Of a stretch of 64,000 nucleotides of DNA, positions 55,213-62,739 are shown one piece after another. The stretch lies in contig NZ_LZZW01000031.1 of assembly GCF_014170375.1 (NCBI RefSeq), positions 62,001-126,000 on the forward strand, in the 5' to 3' direction. The notes beneath the pieces are model-generated. The model ran no database searches. It was not told where the DNA came from and was given only the letters and a program-made list of their open reading frames with translations. This DNA comes from Variovorax sp. UMC13 (GTDB lineage: Bacteria > Pseudomonadota > Gammaproteobacteria > Burkholderiales > Burkholderiaceae_C). The position numbers and the translations under genes are program-made. Every line of letters starts with the position of its first letter. The first letter of the stretch is position 1.

Positions 55213-56313
55213 TCATTGCGCCAGCAGTTCAACCACATGTCGTCCGATGGCTAAGCTGCTCGTCAGCCCCGGCGACTCGATGCCGAACAGGTTGACCAGG
55301 CCGGGCACGCCGTGGCGCGCCGGCCCGTCGATCACGAAGTCGCGCGCGGCCTCCCCAGGCCCCGAGATCTTGGGCCGGATGCCTGCATAGCCGGGGATCA
55401 GCGCGCCGTCGGGCAGGGCCGGCCAATAGCGCCGCACTTCGGCATAGAAGGCATCGCCGCGCCGCGCATCGACCACCAGGTCATCCGCCGATTCCACCCA
55501 TTGCACGTCGGGCCCGAACTTGGCCTGGCCGCCCAGGTCCAGCGTCAGGTGCACGCCCAGGCCCGCGGCCTCGGGCACGGGGTAGATCAGGCGGCCGAAA
55601 GGCGCGCGGCCAGCCAGCGTGAAGTAGTTGCCCTTGGCGAACCAGGCGCCCGGCACGGTCTCGGGCGGCAGGCCCTCGAAGCCGCGCGCCAGGCCGGGCG
55701 CGGACAGGCCCGCGGCGTTGACCACGCTGGCGCAGCGCAGCACGGTGCCGTCCTCGGTGTGCAGCACGATGCCCTGCGGCGTGCACTCCGCATGGCGCAC
55801 CGCGGACTTGAGCGCCACCACGCCGCCGGCGTTCTCCAGGTCGCCCTGCAGGCTCAGCATCAGCGCGTGGCTGTCGACGATGCCGGTGCTGGGCGAATGC
55901 ACCGCCGCCAGGCATTCGAGGGCCGGTTCCAAGGTGCGGGCCTCGTCGCGCGCGAGCATGACAAGGTCGTCGACGCCGTTGGCGCGGCCCTTGGCGACGA
56001 TGGCTTCGAGTTGCCCGACCTGGGCCTCGGACGTCGCCACGATCAGCTTGCCGCAGCGGCGGTGCGGCACACCGCGTTCGGCCGCATAGGCATAGAGCGC
56101 CTCTTTGCCCTCGACGCAGAGCCGGGCCTTCAACGAGCCTTGGGGATAGTAGATGCCGGCATGGATCACCTCGCTGTTGCGCGAACTGGTGCCGGTGCCG
56201 ATGGCCCCCTCGGCCTCCAGCACGATGACCTCGCGGCCCGCCAACGCCAGGGCCCGCGCGACGGCCAGCCCCACCACACCCGCGCCGATCACGGCGCAAT
56301 CGAATTCGTCCAT
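55213..56313 (-). CDS. FAD-dependent oxidoreductase, DAO family (L-2-hydroxyglutarate oxidase-like)
   Basis: 366 residues. N-terminal FAD motif CAVIGAGVVGLAVARALAL, then GTGTSSRNSEVIHAGIYYP, typical of L-2-hydroxyglutarate/LhgO-like enzymes, and a C-terminal LVNLFGIESPGLTSSLAIG FAD clamp. Oxidation of a 2-hydroxyacid or similar is expected; the exact substrate is uncertain. Confidence 0.88.
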   Translation of the reverse strand: MDEFDCAVIGAGVVGLAVARALALAGREVIVLEAEGAIGTGTSSRNSEVIHAGIYYPQGSLKARLCVEGKEALYAYAAERGVPHRRCGKLIVATSEAQVGQLEAIVAKGRANGVDDLVMLARDEARTLEPALECLAAVHSPSTGIVDSHALMLSLQGDLENAGGVVALKSAVRHAECTPQGIVLHTEDGTVLRCASVVNAAGLSAPGLARGFEGLPPETVPGAWFAKGNYFTLAGRAPFGRLIYPVPEAAGLGVHLTLDLGGQAKFGPDVQWVESADDLVVDARRGDAFYAEVRRYWPALPDGALIPGYAGIRPKISGPGEAARDFVIDGPARHGVPGLVNLFGIESPGLTSSLAIGRHVVELLAQ

Positions 56314-56354
56314 GCCGCGAGCTTAGCGCGGCAACCGACGGGTTGAGCGACGCC

Positions 56355-56561
56355 TCAGAGGATCCAGGCGCGCGTGCGGCCCAGCGTCCAGCGAAAGCAG
56401 GCCGCGCTCATGAACTGGCGGTGCGCCTGCAGGTGCAGCGAGAGGCGGACCGGGAAGCGCGAGACACTGCCTTCGTCCGGTTCGACCGGGAGATCCGCGG
56501 GCTCGGGCGTGTCGGGCAGATCGGGCGTGATGGGCGGGGGAAGGTCGGGACTGGTGGCCAT
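56355..56561 (-). CDS. Hypothetical small protein, possibly frameshifted
   Basis: 68 residues. The first half is Pro/Asp/Glu-rich (SPDLPPPITPDLPDTPEPAD), like short acidic proteins common in Comamonadaceae. The second half is basic and unlike those, so the frame may have shifted after about residue 33. Function unknown. Confidence 0.4.
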   Translation of the reverse strand: MATSPDLPPPITPDLPDTPEPADLPVEPDEGSVSRFPVRLSLHLQAHRQFMSAACFRWTLGRTRAWIL

Positions 56562-56677
56562 GATGGATTCCTTGGTTCAGGCCTTCCTTCTACGAGCCTG
56601 CCCCTGGCCGCGCGCCAGCCCAGGCCCGCACTCGCCGTCGGTGCGGACCGACAGGGCCCGACGCGGCGGGCAAGGCC

Positions 56678-57297
56678 TCAGCCGGTCGCGGCCTCGGCCG
56701 CCGGGAAGCGGATCGTCACGCTGGCCCCGCCCGCCTCGCTGTCGCCCAGCTGGACCTCGGCCCCGTGCAGCACGGCGATCTCGCGCACGATGGCCAGCCC
56801 CAGGCCAGTGCCCTCCCCGCTCGGCTCCGGGCCGCGCACGAAGCGCTCGAACATCGCCGCGCGCTGTTCCGCCGGCACGCCCGGCCCCGAGTCGGCCACG
56901 CCGAGCGAGGGCGGCGAGCGCCTGATCGCGATCAGCACGCTGCCGCCGGCCGGCGTGCAGCGGATGGCGTTGTCGATCAGGTTGCCCAGCGCCTCGCCCA
57001 GCAGGTCGGGCTCGCCGCGCACGCACACGGGCGTGTCGCCCGCCACCAGCTCCAGTTCGATCTGTTTTTCCAGCGCCGCATCGAGGTAGGTCTCGCCGAC
57101 CTCGCGCGCCAGCGCGCCCAGGTCGACCGGCACCAGCGCCAGGTCGCTGCGGCCCTCGAGGTCCAGCCGCCCCATCGACAGCAGCTGCTGCACCAGCCGC
57201 GCGGTGCGCTGCGTGGTGGCGCCCAGTTCGTTCACTACCGCGCGCATCGAGGCCGTGTCCGGCGCCTCGGCCGCCCGCGCCACCCGAGGCGCAGGCC
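56678..57297 (-). pseudogene. Sensor histidine kinase, N-terminally truncated
   Basis: About 200 residues of kinase C-terminus remain: end of the HisKA helix (RLVQQLLSMGRLD), N-box (EALGNLIDNAIRCTPAGGS), DSGPGVP, and the GEGTGLGLAIVREI box. The sensor, membrane helices and phospho-accepting His are missing. Upstream of about 57297 the same DNA encodes, on the other strand, the end of an efflux channel. Both genes lost their starts at one junction. Confidence 0.8.
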
Positions 57298-57301
57298 GGT
57301 G

Positions 57302-57757
57302 ATGTTCTGGAACAGCGGCCGCTTCTTCGACCTGGCGCTGGGCATCACCCAGCCGCTGTTCGACGGCGGCACGCTGCGGCACAAGGAGCGCGCGGCCATC
57401 GAGCAGCAGCGCCAGGCCGCGGCCCAGTACCGCGCGACGGTCATCGTGGCCTTCCAGAACGTGGCCGACACGCTGCATGCGATCGAGGCCGATGCCGCGG
57501 CGCTCACCGCCGCCGCTGCGGTCAACGACACCGCAAAGACCGCGCTCGACCTGACGCGGCGCCAGCACGGCCTCGGCTACCTCGACCGGCTCGCGCTGAT
57601 CGCGGCCGAGCAGAACCACCGGCAGGGCCAGCTGGGCCTGCTGCAGGCGCGGGCCGCGCGGCTGGCCGACAGCGCCTTGCTGTTCCAGGCGCTGGGCGGC
57701 GGCTGGTGGCATCGCGACGCGGCGGCGCTGGCCGCGAACGCGGTGGACGCGAACTGA
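57302..57757 (+). pseudogene. Outer-membrane efflux channel (NodT/OprM type), C-terminal fragment
   Basis: About 151 residues: FFDLALGITQPLFDGGTLRH followed by the second-repeat helices (YRATVIVAFQNVADTLHAIE, then YLDRLALIAAEQNHRQGQL), matching the last third of OprM/NodT channels. There is no signal peptide, lipobox or first repeat. An in-frame ATG at 57302 is probably chance. It is fused head-to-head with the kinase fragment on the opposite strand. Confidence 0.8.
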
Positions 57758-57906
57758 GCAAGGCGCCGGCCCGCGCGGCCGGCGCTAGCAGGTCCGTGTG
57801 TCACATCGTCTCGCTATGCGCAGCGCGCGCAAGGTCATCGCCGCGCTGTCATCCAGCCTCCCTAGGCTTGGCTGCTCCTCTTCATGCATTCACTGGAGCA
57901 GCATCC

Positions 57907-60006
57907 TTGTCTTCCGATTCCTCGTCCCGCAGCCCCCTCCTCCATCGCCGCAGCCTGTTGAAGGCCGGCTCCCTGGTGCCCACGCTCGGCGCGGCCTCGC
58001 TGCTCGCCGCCTGCGGCGGTGGCAGCGACTCGGGGGCGGGCACGCCGCCGCCCGGCGGCGGCAATCCGTCCAACCCGCCACCGAATCCCGGTGAACCGGT
58101 GGTCGACACGCGGGTCTCGAGCTTCGGGCTGGCGGTGCTGCCCGACACGCAGTTCTATGCGCGCTACGCGAGCGCGGAAACGGGCAACCAGTTCGACAAG
58201 CGCTTCGGCAGCACGCCCTTCCTCGCGCAGACCCAGTGGCTGGCCGACAACGCGGCCGCGCTCAAGATCCCCTTCGTGATCCACGTGGGCGACATCGTCG
58301 ACCAGGTCGGCAAGCCGCAGCAATGGGAGATCGCCGACAAGGCCATGCAGGCGCTGGAGACGAAGAAGCTGTCCTACTCGATCCTGGCCGGCAACCACGA
58401 CGTGCTGCAGGACATCGGCTTCGAGAACGGCCAGTCGGTGGGCACCGATGCGCAGCGCGACCTCGCGAAGGAGCCCTACCTGCAATGGTTCGGCACCGAG
58501 CGCGCGAAGAAGCAGAGCACCTTCGGCGGCCGCGACCCGAGCGGCTTCCACGAGTACCACGTCTTCACGGCCGAGGGCCAGCAGTTCCTGGTGCTCTCGC
58601 TCTCGTGGCGCGTGTCGGACAACGGCATCGTCTGGGCCCGCCGCGTGCTCAAGGACAACCCGACGCTGCCCGCGATCCTGGTCAACCACCAGCTGATCGC
58701 GATCGCGCCCGACGGCGTGAAGCCGCTCGAAGTGGACTACGGCCTGATGCTGTGGGAAAAGCTGATCCGCGACAACGACCAGATTTTCATGACGGTCAAC
58801 GGCCACCACCACGGCTCGGCGCACCTGACCAAGACCAACGACTTCGGCAACGCGGTCGAGGAGATGGTGGTGGACTACCAGATGGCCTACCAGGGCGGCA
58901 ACGGCCTGATGCGCTTCTACGAATTCGACCTCACGGCCAAGGAGATCCGCGCCCTGTCCTTCTCGCCCTGGGTACGGCAGAAGCCGGCGGCCACGCTCAA
59001 CGAGTTCGACCACGTGATGCTGCGCGACGCCAACAACGAGTTCACCATCCAGATGGACTTCGCCAAGCGCTTCGCCCGCTTCGCGCCCAACTTCAAGCCG
59101 GCCGCGCCGAGCGCCACGCCGCGCACGCTGGCCGCCACGTCGCTGATGCTCGATGGCTTCAATGCCATCGAGACCCCGCCAGCCAAGCCCGCGGCGAATG
59201 CGGAAGACTATCCGCACATCGCCGAGACCCTGGCCCACTGGCGCTTCTTCGGCGGCACCGTGGGCGCGGCGCTCAACGACCGCGAGGTCATCGCCGACGC
59301 CTCGGGCAAGGGTGCGAAGCTGACGCGCGGCGCGCTCAACGCACCGGCGGGCAACACCGCCCAGCTCGCCGACCTGCGCTGGAGCAGCGACCGCCATCGC
59401 CTGTCGTCGGCACCCGGCAGCGTGCAGTTCAGCAACGCCGAGAGCGCGCGCCTGAGCTACTTCATGACCGATGCCGCCGCCGCGCTGAACAGCGAGACCT
59501 TCGAGGCCACGGGCTACACGATCGAGGCCTTCATCAAGCTCGACAAGAACTGGACCGACAAGAACGCCTGGATGAACATCATGACGCGCGGCGGCTGGAA
59601 CCGGAACTTCCCCGGCTTCCAGGGTTGGGACGCCTCGCCGCCGGTGCAGTTCGCGATCTCGAACCTCAAGGAGGTGCAGTTCGAAGTGATCCCGCAGAAG
59701 CCCGCGCCGACCTCCTCGCGCGCCAACTGGTCGGGCGAGATCCTGCTCGACAGCTGGCTGCACATCGCGGTGGTCAACGACCCGGTGGCCAAGGAGACCA
59801 CGATGTACGTGGAAGGCGCGCCGATCCTGCGCAACACGGTCAACACCGTGGGCCTGGCATCGCAGAACCTGCCGTGGGTGGTGGGCGCGGGCTACTACCA
59901 GGGCAACGGCCCCGGCGGCGGCTTCCTGGGCGCCATGGGCGAGATCCGCATCGTCGCCAAGCCGCTGCCGCCCGCGCAGTGGCTCACGGCACGCGCGTCG
60001 GGCTGA
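57907..60006 (+). CDS. Tat-type lipoprotein metallophosphoesterase with LamG-like domain
   Basis: 699 residues from TTG at 57907 (GGAG about 10 nt upstream). The N-terminus has a twin-arginine HRRSLLKAG motif and the lipobox LLAACGGG, followed by a Gly/Pro linker. Calcineurin-like metal sites are visible: GLAVLPDTQFY, HVGDIVDQ, AGNHDV, VNGHHHGS. The last 250 residues (TGYTIEAFIKLDKNW, GAMGEIRIVAKPLP) look like a concanavalin/LamG domain. Likely an envelope phosphoesterase; substrate unknown. Confidence 0.85.
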   Translation: MSSDSSSRSPLLHRRSLLKAGSLVPTLGAASLLAACGGGSDSGAGTPPPGGGNPSNPPPNPGEPVVDTRVSSFGLAVLPDTQFYARYASAETGNQFDKRFGSTPFLAQTQWLADNAAALKIPFVIHVGDIVDQVGKPQQWEIADKAMQALETKKLSYSILAGNHDVLQDIGFENGQSVGTDAQRDLAKEPYLQWFGTERAKKQSTFGGRDPSGFHEYHVFTAEGQQFLVLSLSWRVSDNGIVWARRVLKDNPTLPAILVNHQLIAIAPDGVKPLEVDYGLMLWEKLIRDNDQIFMTVNGHHHGSAHLTKTNDFGNAVEEMVVDYQMAYQGGNGLMRFYEFDLTAKEIRALSFSPWVRQKPAATLNEFDHVMLRDANNEFTIQMDFAKRFARFAPNFKPAAPSATPRTLAATSLMLDGFNAIETPPAKPAANAEDYPHIAETLAHWRFFGGTVGAALNDREVIADASGKGAKLTRGALNAPAGNTAQLADLRWSSDRHRLSSAPGSVQFSNAESARLSYFMTDAAAALNSETFEATGYTIEAFIKLDKNWTDKNAWMNIMTRGGWNRNFPGFQGWDASPPVQFAISNLKEVQFEVIPQKPAPTSSRANWSGEILLDSWLHIAVVNDPVAKETTMYVEGAPILRNTVNTVGLASQNLPWVVGAGYYQGNGPGGGFLGAMGEIRIVAKPLPPAQWLTARASG

Positions 60007-60046
60007 TTCCGTTACGCAGGACCGCGAGGCCGCGGGGCCGGCGGTC

Positions 60047-60316
60047 CTACTTCAGCCCACCGAAGCCGAAGCCGAACGAGGCCCGCTCCGCCGGGCTGTG
60101 CCGGACTTCGGGCATGCGGGGGCCAATCTCCAGGTCTTCGATCAGGTCCTGCAGCGCCAGAAGACCGTCGGCCATGGCCTGGGCGTAGCTGCCGCGGGCC
60201 TTCTCCGCCTGCGAGAGCTGCGCCCATCCGCAGCCCTGCTCCACCAGCACCCAGACGAATGCGCCGGGCTCCGGCTCTTCCACCGTCACGGCGATGGCAC
60301 GCAAGGCGCCGGGCAT
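60047..60316 (-). CDS. Hypothetical protein
   Basis: 89 residues, no signal peptide. Contains FVWVLVEQGCGWAQLSQAEK and a helix LLALQDLIEDLEIGPRMPEV. I do not recognise a family. It follows the DUF3606 gene on the same strand with 1 bp between them, so it is probably expressed with it. Confidence 0.6.
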   Translation of the reverse strand: MPGALRAIAVTVEEPEPGAFVWVLVEQGCGWAQLSQAEKARGSYAQAMADGLLALQDLIEDLEIGPRMPEVRHSPAERASFGFGFGGLK

Positions 60317-60317
60317 G

Positions 60318-60503
60318 TCAACGCTCCGGCAGCCCGAGGTAGGTACGGACGTCCGTGACCATCACGCCCGCATAGGCCACGGCCGATCGGAGCTTCGTCT
60401 CCGACACGGCCAGGGTCTTCGTCCAGTAGCGCAGCTCGTGGTCTTCGTTGATGTCGATCCGCGCGGCATCTGCCGGCCCGCGGATGTTCTTGTCGTCTGC
60501 CAT
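60318..60503 (-). CDS. DUF3606 family protein
   Basis: 61 residues from the ATG at 60503. It matches the short DUF3606 pattern: MADDKNIRGPADAARIDINE, then HELRYWTKTL, then a helix ending VRTYLG. These small proteins are common in beta- and alphaproteobacteria; function unknown. Confidence 0.85.
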   Translation of the reverse strand: MADDKNIRGPADAARIDINEDHELRYWTKTLAVSETKLRSAVAYAGVMVTDVRTYLGLPER

Positions 60504-60618
60504 GGCGTTCTCCAGTGAGGGATGACGACGCTGCGGCCGTCCGGGCGCGCAGCAGGCAAGAAAAAGAAGGCAAGGCGCGTCGGACAAGGCCCGCCCATCG
60601 CAAGCGCCGGACACGCGC

Positions 60619-60846
60619 CTAAGGCCGCAGCACCGAACCCTCCAGGTGCGCAGGCGGCGGTATGGCGATGTACCCGCTGTCCTCGACCACCGGCGCGCCC
60701 ATGCGCCCCAGCACCGCCTCTCCATCGCGCATCGCTTGCACGGAAGTCGAAAATGCCCGGCGGCTTGCCGCGAGCGGCACACCATCGGGGCCGTGCAGCG
60801 CCCAGAGCCACCGGTCGTCCGCACGCTGGAATACCTGAATCGTCAT
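60619..60846 (-). CDS. Small YegP/DUF1508-like hypothetical protein
   Basis: 75 residues. The pattern RWLWALHGPDGVPLAASRRAF followed by a helix resembles the beta-beta-alpha YegP repeat, but the match is loose. The gene upstream on the same strand (60850-61071) ends 3 bp before its start, so the two are likely co-transcribed. Confidence 0.6.
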   Translation of the reverse strand: MTIQVFQRADDRWLWALHGPDGVPLAASRRAFSTSVQAMRDGEAVLGRMGAPVVEDSGYIAIPPPAHLEGSVLRP

Positions 60847-60849
60847 GCC

Positions 60850-61071
60850 TTACTCCTGAGGCGCCGGCCGCACAGGCCCGGCTTCACCATCGATACGCCA
60901 GATGGCTGCGCCCACGCCCACCAGTGCGGCCACATCCGACTCATAGGTGTCGCTGTACATGTCCAGGTGGTCGATCACGGCCGCGAGGTTCGCGATGGCC
61001 TGCGGCAGCGGCAAGGCACCACCGAGCTTCGCCATCTCTTCGATCCGCACCATCGCTTGCGTCCGGTTCAT
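60850..61071 (-). CDS. Hypothetical small protein
   Basis: 73 residues from the ATG at 61071. Helical: RTQAMVRIEEMAKLG, then AIANLAAVIDHLDMYSDTYE. No family recognised. It is the first gene of a minus-strand run of four small genes (60047-61071). Confidence 0.55.
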   Translation of the reverse strand: MNRTQAMVRIEEMAKLGGALPLPQAIANLAAVIDHLDMYSDTYESDVAALVGVGAAIWRIDGEAGPVRPAPQE

Positions 61072-61197
61072 GGCTGCGAGCGTAGCCCTTCGCAGGGGCC
61101 GGACCAAGAGAATCCGGCGGTAACACTGCGAGCCTGTCGGAGATAGTATTTTTATCCCAGATGACTAAACTATCGCTTGAAGTTCAGGAGCCTCCAC

Positions 61198-61416
61198 ATG
61201 CTCTCGATAGGCCAAAAGGAATCGATCCTTCGCAAGGAGGGCGCCGTTGTTCCCACGTTTCCCAACCGGAACGTCATGGAACGGCCGCGATACAGCAGGC
61301 GGGACGAAGGCGGCGGGCGTGGGCAGGAGATCGATCCCCTGTACGAGCAGGCGGTGCGGGAATGGAGAGCCACCGTCGAAGCGCTCTATGCGTCCTGGCT
61401 CACCGCACGGCGATGA
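61198..61416 (+). CDS. Hypothetical small protein
   Basis: 72 residues from the ATG at 61198, with GGAG 7 nt upstream. Charged, with an Arg/Gly-rich centre (PRYSRRDEGGGRG) and a C-terminal helix (YEQAVREWRATVEALYASWL). No family recognised; convergent with the tRNA terminator. Confidence 0.45.
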   Translation: MLSIGQKESILRKEGAVVPTFPNRNVMERPRYSRRDEGGGRGQEIDPLYEQAVREWRATVEALYASWLTARR

Positions 61417-61482
61417 GCCGATCGCTTCTCCGAAGGCGGCGTCAGAACGAAGCCGCTTCCGTCCTTCCGATGCACCCATGAA

Positions 61483-61516
61483 AAAAGCCGCTGACCGAAT
61501 TCAGTCAGCGGCTTTT
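61483..61516 (-). terminator. Strong terminator downstream of tRNA-Val
   Basis: A 13-bp perfect stem (AAAAGCCGCTGAC / GTCAGCGGCTTTT) with an 8-nt loop. A-runs and T-runs on both sides let it work in both directions; it ends the tRNA transcript on the minus strand and could stop the plus-strand gene at 61198. Confidence 0.9.
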
Positions 61517-61526
61517 GCCGTTGTGT

Positions 61527-61601
61527 TGGTGGGCGGTGGAGGTTTCGAACCTCCGACCCCAGCAGTGTGAATGCTGTGCTCTACCCCTGAGCTAACCGCC
61601 C
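61527..61601 (-). tRNA. tRNA-Val (anticodon CAC)
   Basis: Read on the minus strand, the acceptor arms GGGCGGT and ACCGCCC pair, the T-loop has GGTTCGAAACC, and the anticodon stem CAGCA/TGCTG encloses the loop TTCACAC, giving anticodon CAC (valine, GUG). The 3' CCA is encoded (61527-61529). Confidence 0.95.
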
Positions 61602-61651
61602 TTGCAGCACCTTCGTGCCACTCAGTGTTTCGCGTCCTGCGAAGCCTCTGA

Positions 61652-62380
61652 TTATGCCACAGAGTTTTGGGACGTCACGTCAATTTGTCGAAAAATCGTT
61701 TTTCCCTTGCTCGATTTGTCGAGCTGCGCGAGCAGGTCCTCGTGCGCGCTCAACTCGTGCTCCGCCGCCATCAGCACCGGCGGCACGAAGCTGCTCAGGT
61801 CCACCGCCACCACCGTGCCCGTGGTCGGCTCGTTCGAGGCCTCGTCGATCAGCAGCGCGTCCTGGCCGCGCGTGAGGTTGATGTAGACGTCGGCCAGCAG
61901 TTGCGCGTCGAGCTTGGCGCCGTGGAAGGTGCGGTTCGAGCGGTCGACGCCGAAACGGTCGCACAGCGCATCGAGCGAGTTGCGCTTGCCGGGGTAGACC
62001 AGCTTGGCCATGGCCAGCGTGTCGGTCACCTCGCTCACGAAGGTGCGCAGCGGCGGCAGGCCGACCAACTCGAACTCCTTGTTGAGGAAGCCCACGTCGA
62101 AGGCCGCGTTGTGGATGATCAGCTCGGCACCGCGCAGGTACTCGATCACGTCCTGGGCCAGCGTCGCGAACTTGGGCTTGTCGCGCAGGAAGTCGGTCGT
62201 GAGCCCGTGCACCTTCAACGCTTCCTCGTGGCTCTCGCGCTCGGGGTTGAAGTAGATGTGCAGGTCGTTGCCGGTGAGCTTGCGGTTGAGCAGCTCGACG
62301 CAGCCGAGTTCGATGACGCGGTCGCCGTTCTCGGCGGACAGGCCGGTGGTTTCGGTGTCGAGGACGATCTGGCGTGACAT
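61652..62380 (-). CDS. dnaQ: DNA polymerase III epsilon subunit (3'-5' exonuclease)
   Basis: 242 residues. Exo I DTETTG near the N-terminus, Exo II HNAAFDVGFLNKE, and Exo III HGAKLDAQLLADVY are all present, with metal-binding Asp/Glu and the catalytic His. It proofreads during replication. It is 14 bp after the ferredoxin gene on the same strand. Confidence 0.95.
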   Translation of the reverse strand: MSRQIVLDTETTGLSAENGDRVIELGCVELLNRKLTGNDLHIYFNPERESHEEALKVHGLTTDFLRDKPKFATLAQDVIEYLRGAELIIHNAAFDVGFLNKEFELVGLPPLRTFVSEVTDTLAMAKLVYPGKRNSLDALCDRFGVDRSNRTFHGAKLDAQLLADVYINLTRGQDALLIDEASNEPTTGTVVAVDLSSFVPPVLMAAEHELSAHEDLLAQLDKSSKGKTIFRQIDVTSQNSVA

Positions 62381-62394
62381 GCGACGACTCTTTC

Positions 62395-62733
62395 TCAGTG
62401 GTTCTCTTTGGCGTGGTTGATCGAGTACTTGGGGATCTCGATCGTCACGTCGGCCTGCGCCAGGATCGCCTGGCAGCTCAGCCGCGACTGCGGCTCCAGG
62501 CCCCAGGCGCGGTCGAGCAGGTCATCTTCGATCTCTTCGGAGGCATTGAGCGAGTTGAAGCCCTGGCGCACCACCACATGGCAGGTGGTGCAGGCCGCGC
62601 TCATCTCGCAGGCGTGCTCGATGTTGATGTGGTGGTCCAGCAGCGCCTCGCAGATCGAGGTGCCCGCGGGCGCGCTCACTTCGGCGCCGTTCGGGCAGTA
62701 CTCGGGATGGGGAAGGATCTTGATCGTGGGCAT
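62395..62733 (-). CDS. fdx: ISC-system [2Fe-2S] ferredoxin
   Basis: 112 residues. The cluster cysteines lie in HACEMSAACTTCHVVV and in SRLSCQAIL, the adrenodoxin-like spacing of ISC ferredoxins. It supplies electrons for iron-sulfur cluster assembly. hscA is upstream on the same strand, 6 bp away, the standard isc order. Confidence 0.97.
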   Translation of the reverse strand: MPTIKILPHPEYCPNGAEVSAPAGTSICEALLDHHINIEHACEMSAACTTCHVVVRQGFNSLNASEEIEDDLLDRAWGLEPQSRLSCQAILAQADVTIEIPKYSINHAKENH

Positions 62734-62739
62734 TGTGTT

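Noticed and set aside
61478..61485. A second TTTTTCAT octamer (minus strand)
   Set aside because: It lies at the edge of the tRNA-Val terminator in ordinary chromosome with no mobile-element sequence nearby; taken as chance and as a caution about the 37723 site.
61527..61601. tRNA-Val as an integration site
   Set aside because: No integrase gene or partial tRNA duplication is visible in the window, and flanking genes are housekeeping.
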